Assembly: GCA_014796735.1 (NCBI GenBank)
Contig: JAAVIG010000104.1
Location: 1 to 9,992, forward strand
Length of the DNA stretch: 9,992 bases
Direction: 5' to 3'
Origin: Oscillospiraceae bacterium
Lineage (GTDB): Bacteria; Bacillota; Clostridia; Oscillospirales; Ruminococcaceae
Below are positions 5,699-9,992 of the stretch, in pieces. Under the pieces are notes generated by a model. It saw nothing but the letters and a program-made list of their open reading frames with translations, was not told the DNA's origin and ran no database searches. Positions within the stretch are counted from its first letter, which is position 1; every line of letters begins with the position of its first letter. The translations under genes and the position numbers were made by a program.

Positions 5699-5771
5699 TT
5701 TCCGGTTTGCAGAGGCATTGAAAATCCCACCGTGAAACAGGGGCGCACTTCTATACATTGCCGACCATAAA

Positions 5772-5799
5772 AAGGGCTTGCGAAAGCAGGTCTTTTTTT
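5772..5799 (+). terminator. Intrinsic terminator after MFS gene
   Basis: AAGGGCTTGC (5772-5781) pairs with GCAGGTCTTT (5786-5795) over 10 bp with G-U pairs, capped by a GAAA tetraloop and followed by T to 5799. It lies 73 nt after the stop codon. Confidence 0.8.
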
Positions 5800-5932
5800 A
5801 TAATCCGATATTTCTCCCTCATAACGGTAACATTGATCCTGCACAAACCACGAAAATATTTCAAAAAATCCATTATTCCCCAAATAAAACCCAATATTTT
5901 CTATACAAATAGACGAAATCACTTGATTTTAC
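5800..5932. other. AT-rich spacer
   Basis: I see no gene or strong structure in this stretch between the MFS terminator and the next promoter. Confidence 0.35.
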
Positions 5933-5961
5933 TTGAAATTTTCTTCGTTTTGTTATACAAT
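5933..5961 (+). promoter_or_regulatory. Promoter of membrane protein gene
   Basis: The -35 TTGAAA (5933-5938) and -10 TACAAT (5956-5961) are 17 nt apart. The predicted start near 5968 gives an unusually long ~125-nt leader that holds two adjacent repeat hairpins. Confidence 0.7.
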
Positions 5962-6002
5962 ATAAAGTGTACATTTTTTGGTAAACACACTTAACGTTAT
6001 AC

Positions 6003-6068
6003 CAATCTCTTGTAATACCCACAGTTCAAAAAGAGATTGACTAATCCCACAGTTTATAAGGGATCAGT
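6003..6068 (+). promoter_or_regulatory. Two tandem hairpins in 5' leader
   Basis: Hairpin A pairs CAATCTCTT (6003-6011) with AAGAGATTG (6031-6039). Hairpin B pairs ACT-ATCCC (6040-6048) with GGGAT-AGT (6060-6068), with one internal mismatch. Both carry CCCACAGTT in or beside the loop, so they are diverged copies of one unit. They end 12 nt before the ribosome binding site AAGGA (6081-6085). A protein- or RNA-binding control site is a reasonable inference. Confidence 0.5.
6014..6038 (+). repeat. Flanking inverted repeat, left copy
   Basis: This 25-nt block, beginning AATACCCACAGTT, is the reverse complement of 7006-7029 apart from one substitution and one extra A. The pair encloses the membrane protein gene. 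Confidence 0.75.
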
Positions 6069-6092
6069 ATTAAACATAAAAAGGAATGTGAA

Positions 6093-6980
6093 ATGGACAA
6101 GTTTTTAAAATTTATAAAAAACAGATGGTTCCTTTTGGGAATATCTTTTCTCTCTTTAATATACGTGTATTTCTTGGGAAAGGTAGCCCTGCTGACCTTT
6201 ACAAGCTATCCCGAGATCGAAAATATCACCACCCTCATGATAATGTATGTCTTTATAAACTTCCTGTTTGCAGTGCTGATGTTCTTTACCCGAAGGCAAG
6301 TGCCGACGATCATTACCGCGGCAATAATTCCTTTTGAGGCGTTTTTGCTTATGATAGTCGGCTTCGGACAGTGGCATGTAATTATACCTCCTGTGGCGGT
6401 GTCTGCGTTTATCTTCCTTGCCTGCGGGGTGGGTGAGTCCTTTAAAACTGTTGTGGGAACGCTTTACCTTATGATGTTCATAGTAGGCGGATTAGTGTAC
6501 AACGTGTTCCTTAATTTCGGAATTTCCGTAAGCTATGTTTTGGTCGACCAGATTTACGGAGAGGATCAGGAGCTTGACTACTCGCAGCGCAGCCATGATT
6601 ATCTTACTACAAGCGACGGAAAATATCGGCTTGTGCACTACGATGATCTGAGCGACAACGGAACGGTGACAAGCTACTATGCCGAAGAAGCTTTTAAGGA
6701 TGAGGAATACCCTTTCATTACTTACCGCAGGGTCTTCGGCTGCCGAAAGGTGCTGGCGATCGCCTACGAAAACGCTAATCCCGCTCCCCGTTGGGTGTCC
6801 GACAGTATTTTGTATATAGACGGAAAAACGGTAGATATGGAGGAATTGTTTGCCTCTCCCGCCGACGATGAAGAGGAGCCAGAGGAGACTACCACCAAAG
6901 CACCGCCTACGCGGATCACCATTACCGAAGCTTCCGCTCCCGATATAACAACAGAGGAAACCGAAGAACCCGAAGCTTGA
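6093..6980 (+). CDS. Membrane protein with acidic/Thr-rich tail, unknown function
   Basis: I do not recognise this 295-residue protein. About five hydrophobic spans fill residues 12-155 (roughly 12-33, 43-64, 70-90, 92-113 and 117-140). A soluble region follows with YGEDQELDYSQRSHDYL and VFGCRKVLAIAYENANPAPRW. The last ~38 residues are low complexity, rich in Glu, Thr and Pro (EEPEETTTKAPP onward), like an exposed disordered tail. The ribosome binding site AAGGA (6081-6085) lies 7 nt before ATG. It has its own promoter and a structured leader. The next gene starts 124 nt downstream on the same strand with no strong terminator between, so read-through is likely. The inverted repeats on both sides are unusual. 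Confidence 0.75.
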   Translation: MDKFLKFIKNRWFLLGISFLSLIYVYFLGKVALLTFTSYPEIENITTLMIMYVFINFLFAVLMFFTRRQVPTIITAAIIPFEAFLLMIVGFGQWHVIIPPVAVSAFIFLACGVGESFKTVVGTLYLMMFIVGGLVYNVFLNFGISVSYVLVDQIYGEDQELDYSQRSHDYLTTSDGKYRLVHYDDLSDNGTVTSYYAEEAFKDEEYPFITYRRVFGCRKVLAIAYENANPAPRWVSDSILYIDGKTVDMEELFASPADDEEEPEETTTKAPPTRITITEASAPDITTEETEEPEA

Positions 6981-7005
6981 TCGGAAGACACCCGCTCATA
7001 ATACT

Positions 7006-7029
7006 AATCTCTTTTAAACTGTGGGTATT
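7006..7029 (-). repeat. Flanking inverted repeat, right copy
   Basis: This block reads in reverse orientation to 6014-6038, with 23 of 25 aligned positions matching. It lies 76 nt before the start of the 837-residue gene and so could equally be a control site of that gene. Confidence 0.75.
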
Positions 7030-7058
7030 GCATCGGTTTAAAAATGAACTGCTATAAA
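7028..7058 (+). promoter_or_regulatory. Weak candidate promoter of the 837-residue gene
   Basis: TTGCAT (7028-7033) and TATAAA (7053-7058) are separated by 19 nt, longer than ideal. The candidate -35 overlaps the end of the inverted repeat. Read-through from the upstream gene is an equally good explanation for expression. Confidence 0.3.
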
Positions 7059-7104
7059 AACAACTTGGTACGCCGCCAATTATTAAAGCTGAAAAGAGAG
7101 TTGC

Positions 7105-9618
7105 ATGAATACACATACTTGTACATTAAACATTGCAGGCAAAAACGCCAACGATATATATCAGGTCAACGTACCGTCCAATCTGCTGGGCTTTTGTAAA
7201 TATGACTTTACCCATTTTATGGAGGATTGCAACCAGCTTTGCCGCGACTGCATGAAATCGGGGGAGTATCCCTTGGACGAGGTAAATGTTATCAGGAACT
7301 CGATCTCCAGCTGTCACCGTTATTACGAAAACAACATAAGAGGAATTTTCGACAAGATCGTTGTGGACTGCTGGATAGAATACATCTGCCGTCAGGGTGA
7401 AATGGGCACATCCACTCTTTGGGAAAGCCTTATCGAGTGCAAAACGCCTTTTCAAAGGGTGATATTTCAGCGCCTTTCCGAGTACAGAAGCCACCATGCC
7501 ATAAACCAGTGGGTAAATCTGCTTAAAATTCAGGAGTACGCAAGAAAAAAGCTGGACTATATTTTCGGCTGCAAATTAAACGGCGTGGACGAGGCCACGG
7601 GCAGGCTGAATGTTTTCGACCTAATGTTCAGCGTAGCCGCCAACGAACAGGGCTATTCACTGGACACGATCAGCTCCGTAAAGGAGTATAAGCCCGGCAG
7701 ACTGCCCAACTCCCCCTTTGTATTCAGCGGCGCGGCAAAGGAGATAATGCGCAATTTGTTCAAAAACGTACATTTTGCGGAAAGTCTTCCTTACGTTTCC
7801 ACCGACGAGAGCGCGATGTCGGATTGGGAGGCTATGAACGCCTTTGCGGTAATAAAAAGCTATCTTCCCGACCACTCTGACAATGTGGTAAACACTATCA
7901 TCAAATCCATGGTAAAAATTACCGAAAAGGTGTATGTACCCTCGGGCTTTAAGGCTTTCATAGACCTTGAAATAGACGCGCTTATAAACAGCGGCGCGTT
8001 CTTGCAGCGGTGCCGCCGATGCAAGGAATTTTATGTACGCGACGAATATTACACCTCGGAGTACTGCGACACCGTTCAGCGGGACGGCAGCACCTGCCGC
8101 GAAATAATGGAGCAGCCTAAGTTTGATCCTCCCACTCCGGAGCAGCTTGAGGAGCTTAAGGAGAAGTCCGATTCCCTTTACCGCGAAATATCCGACAGGG
8201 TGGGAAAAAGCATTTCTCAAAGAGATTTTACCGAGTGGCTAAGCTCCTTTAACGTGATAAAGAACAAGGTCATAAACGGCGAGGCCAGACCTGCGGATTT
8301 CGACGATTTTGTGCTTTACACCAAGGATTATTCTTTCCCAATACCTATTGAACCCGTTAAAGAGGAAGTCTCGGAGGCCACGCCCGACGGGAAGAAAACA
8401 GTTAAGCCATACCAATTTACAAGGATAGACAGGAAAGAATTGGAGCAAAGCGGTCTTTTGAAGCCCGCTGACAAAAAGGAAGAAACGCCTTCTCCCATAA
8501 AGAAAGAAAAGGCGGCCGTACCCCCTCCGCCGCCCGTTGCTAAAATAATAAGGGGAGCAAATCCCACAAGCTATCAGGAAATACCCGTTCGGGCTGTCGG
8601 CGGCGATTCGTCAAGCGGTGCTCCCAAAATAAAACAGGACGTTTATCTGGGAGAGGATTTCTCGGACAGCGGTCAGGCGGAAAGCGCGGGCGCAAGCGCC
8701 AGAGCAGCTATACAAAGCATTACCGATTCGGAAAGGCTAAAGTCAGAATCGGCGCAGGACAGCGTCAAGGACAATGCCGCCGAAAGCAAATCCAACACTG
8801 TTTCAAATGCTTCCACGGAGAAACCGCATTTTCTGCCGGATCTGGAGCATTTTGCGGATATATCCGATATAGAGGAGTCCACCGAAATTGGCAGACCCAA
8901 AGCGCCTAAGATAAAGCTGCCCGATTTTAACAGCCTTGAGGAAAAGCACGCAAAGCCCGATAACGACGGATTTCTGGATCTCTTTGCCGAAAAAGAGGTA
9001 AAAAACCTGCAAGATGAAAGAAATTCGGGAAGAGAAATGGAAGCGGAGAGCAAAAAAACGGTACAGGCAAACGCGTACAGCAAATACAACGCCAACAGCG
9101 CCTACGGAACGGGTAAAAGATCCAATCGGAATGTGCCAAACGGCCAATGGGGCATGGGTGATGAAAACCGCAGAGAAAGCGGTCTTGATTTGGATAACCA
9201 TTATGGTGAAACGGAAATACCGGAAACGAGGTCGGAGAGAATGGGAGAAGATCGCTTTAATGATAATGCGGAAAAACCCGCCGAAGCAAACCGCGCCGCA
9301 AGGGTGGTGAACGCGTACAGAACCGTTACGGAAATGCCCGTTTCGGAGGAAGTCCGTTCGGATCGGGAAAAGGATCCCACAGAGGACGATTTTTCGAAAA
9401 TACTTGACAGCATTGAACGCAGCGACGGCTTCGGCGATGAAGAGGTTCCCTTGGACGCGGACGGAGTGCCCCTTTCTCATAAGACCAAGCACGTAATGGA
9501 CGCCATAATGAAAAATACGGGAGTTAGTCCGTCTTTGATCTACGGAAGAAGGCAGGCTGCCGAAAAAAATGTGGTGTTGGACGATACCTTTGGTGAAAAA
9601 AGCGGGAAAAAACAGTAA
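7105..9618 (+). CDS. Large protein with Cys4 zinc-ribbon-like motif and disordered tail
   Basis: This 837-residue protein has two parts. Residues 1 to about 410 look folded and mostly helical. They contain a cysteine motif, C303-x2-C306-x14-C321-x9-C331, in the context RCRRCKEFYV...SEYCD...TCREI. That spacing resembles the small zinc-binding motif seen in some clostridial proteins of unknown function (the DUF6076 type is my recollection, not a search result). Residues ~410-837 are low complexity: Lys/Glu/Ser-rich, with a five-proline run near 473-477 and repeated NAYSKYNANSAYG/NAYRT-like patches. The last ~60 residues (EVPLDADGVPLSHKTKHVMDAI onward) look better ordered and may be a terminal docking segment. 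No signal peptide or membrane span is seen, so it is probably cytoplasmic. The start has only a weak site, AAAAGAGAG (7092-7100). Function is unknown; a scaffold or nucleic-acid-binding role is possible. Confidence 0.8.
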   Translation: MNTHTCTLNIAGKNANDIYQVNVPSNLLGFCKYDFTHFMEDCNQLCRDCMKSGEYPLDEVNVIRNSISSCHRYYENNIRGIFDKIVVDCWIEYICRQGEMGTSTLWESLIECKTPFQRVIFQRLSEYRSHHAINQWVNLLKIQEYARKKLDYIFGCKLNGVDEATGRLNVFDLMFSVAANEQGYSLDTISSVKEYKPGRLPNSPFVFSGAAKEIMRNLFKNVHFAESLPYVSTDESAMSDWEAMNAFAVIKSYLPDHSDNVVNTIIKSMVKITEKVYVPSGFKAFIDLEIDALINSGAFLQRCRRCKEFYVRDEYYTSEYCDTVQRDGSTCREIMEQPKFDPPTPEQLEELKEKSDSLYREISDRVGKSISQRDFTEWLSSFNVIKNKVINGEARPADFDDFVLYTKDYSFPIPIEPVKEEVSEATPDGKKTVKPYQFTRIDRKELEQSGLLKPADKKEETPSPIKKEKAAVPPPPPVAKIIRGANPTSYQEIPVRAVGGDSSSGAPKIKQDVYLGEDFSDSGQAESAGASARAAIQSITDSERLKSESAQDSVKDNAAESKSNTVSNASTEKPHFLPDLEHFADISDIEESTEIGRPKAPKIKLPDFNSLEEKHAKPDNDGFLDLFAEKEVKNLQDERNSGREMEAESKKTVQANAYSKYNANSAYGTGKRSNRNVPNGQWGMGDENRRESGLDLDNHYGETEIPETRSERMGEDRFNDNAEKPAEANRAARVVNAYRTVTEMPVSEEVRSDREKDPTEDDFSKILDSIERSDGFGDEEVPLDADGVPLSHKTKHVMDAIMKNTGVSPSLIYGRRQAAEKNVVLDDTFGEKSGKKQ

Positions 9619-9637
9619 TAAACGGTAAATTTATAAA

Positions 9638-9677
9638 ATAGCGGCACTGCTTCTAAACAAAGAAGCAGTGCCGTTAT
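9638..9677. terminator. Convergent bidirectional terminator
   Basis: The arm 9638-9654 pairs with 9661-9677 over 17 bp (core CGGCACTGCTTCT, one G-U) with a 6-nt loop. It begins 19 nt after the stop of the 837-residue gene. On the plus strand only CATTT follows. On the minus strand the sequence continues TTTATAAATTT, a better U-rich tail, so it also suits a gene ending from the right at 9677. Confidence 0.8.
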
Positions 9678-9992
9678 CATTTAACGATAGTTTTGGTGAT
9701 CTCATCATATTCTTTAGGCTGCACGTTTACGTCAAAGCGGCGGAGCCGCGGGCGACAGCCCGCTGAAATGCGAAGCATTTCAAAATTTTCGCCAAAGGCG
9801 AAAATTTGGCTCCGCCCCTGCTGTAGGGCAATCACCGCAAAAGGAACGTTTTTAACGGATAGGGCGGTACAACCTAATTGGGAGAACAAGCAAAGAAATA
9901 CATTGCACAAACCAATGGGAGCAGCCAACGTCACCAATGAAAATACATAATCAACAACGCAGCCCCTGCGACCCGAACGTAAAATACAAATA
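9677..9992 (-). CDS. Possible 3' end of a minus-strand gene, interrupted by a palindromic element
   Basis: On the minus strand a frame stays open from the window edge to TGA at 9679-9677, right against a U-tailed terminator. Its last residues, RFDVNVQPKEYDEITKTIVK, read like a real protein C-terminus. Just upstream, the frame passes through the 78-bp palindromic element, adding about 26 residues (including FAFGENFEMLRISAGCRPR). Further upstream the translation is hydrophobic and Cys-rich and less convincing, so the true upstream frame may differ or the gene may be broken. The family is not recognised and the 5' end is outside the window. Confidence 0.3.
   Translation of the reverse strand, partial: ICILRSGRRGCVVDYVFSLVTLAAPIGLCNVFLCLFSQLGCTALSVKNVPFAVIALQQGRSQIFAFGENFEMLRISAGCRPRLRRFDVNVQPKEYDEITKTIVK
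9739..9816. repeat. 78-bp element folding into a perfect four-way junction
   Basis: An outer 9-bp stem GGCGGAGCC/GGCTCCGCC (9739-9747 with 9808-9816) encloses three perfect hairpins in direct succession. These are GCGGGC-GACA-GCCCGC (9748-9763), TGAAATGC-GAA-GCATTTCA (9764-9782) and an 11-bp stem AAATTTTCGCC with loop AAA (9783-9807). There are no mismatches and no unpaired bases at the junction: 68 of 78 bases are paired and only the three loops are free. Both strands can form it. It resembles the dispersed palindromic elements (REP/RPE-like classes) of other bacteria in concept. I cannot tell from one copy whether it is a known family. Confidence 0.9.
9817..9992. other. Unassigned right edge
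   Basis: No complete gene is visible. On the plus strand a short frame reading LGEQAKKYIAQTNGSSQRHQ (stop near 9938-9940) has protein-like character but no start codon with a ribosome binding site. The minus strand frame is open throughout. Which strand codes cannot be settled here. Confidence 0.3.

Noticed and set aside
7126..9492. Several minus-strand frames and one plus-strand frame (9014-9310) inside the 837-residue gene
   Set aside because: They overlap a single long open frame with better coding character; low-complexity codons commonly leave other frames open.
6093..9618. Known anti-phage defence system
   Set aside because: I see no nuclease, ATPase, NTPase, TIR or other effector motif in either protein, so a defence label would be unsupported.

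Overview
The window looks like chromosomal DNA from a low-to-moderate G+C Firmicute. Gut clostridia of the Oscillospiraceae/Ruminococcus type are my best guess. The basis is consensus sigma-A promoters (TTGACA/17/TATAAT), strong AGGAGG-type ribosome binding sites, tRNA genes that encode their own CCA ends, a Firmicute-style ECF sigma/zinc-finger anti-sigma pair, and many intrinsic terminators. The genus assignment is inference.

Layout. (1) 1-495: a gene-free leader with three degenerate ~59-nt-spaced repeats, a long hairpin and a near-perfect stable-RNA promoter. (2) 496-1348: a five-gene tRNA operon, Val(TAC)-Asp(GTC)-Phe(GAA)-Gly(GCC)-Cys(GCA), closed by an intrinsic terminator at 1369-1401. 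Every tRNA is preceded by a hairpin ending 0-10 nt before its 5' end. (3) 1402-2250: an accessory stretch. It holds a -10/leader element duplicated 2.9 kb downstream, an apparent 3' gene remnant with its terminator, a truncated ECF sigma pseudogene on the minus strand, and two long, adjacent inverted repeats. (4) 2293-3977: an ECF sigma factor and its membrane-anchored anti-sigma factor, overlapping by ATGA and followed by three terminator-like hairpins. (5) 4448-5698: an MFS efflux-type transporter whose promoter/leader is the second copy of the duplicated element. (6) 6093-6980 and 7105-9618: two genes I do not recognise by name, a five-span membrane protein with an acidic/threonine-rich tail and an 837-residue protein with a four-cysteine zinc-ribbon-like motif and a long disordered tail. 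Related repeats sit in inverted orientation in front of each. (7) 9619-9992: a convergent terminator and the probable 3' end of a minus-strand gene, interrupted in frame by a 78-bp element that folds into a perfect four-way junction.

How the genes work together. The tRNA operon is housekeeping. The sigma/anti-sigma pair is a self-contained envelope-signalling module in which the zinc-finger domain holds the sigma factor at the membrane until a signal acts on the ~300-residue outer domain. The degenerate sigma fragment next to it suggests turnover of such modules here. The transporter is a separate single-gene unit. The last two genes may be one regulatory unit, judged only from their spacing and shared repeats. 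The most unusual items are the four-way-junction repeat, the repeats flanking the membrane gene and the hairpin-punctuated tRNA array.
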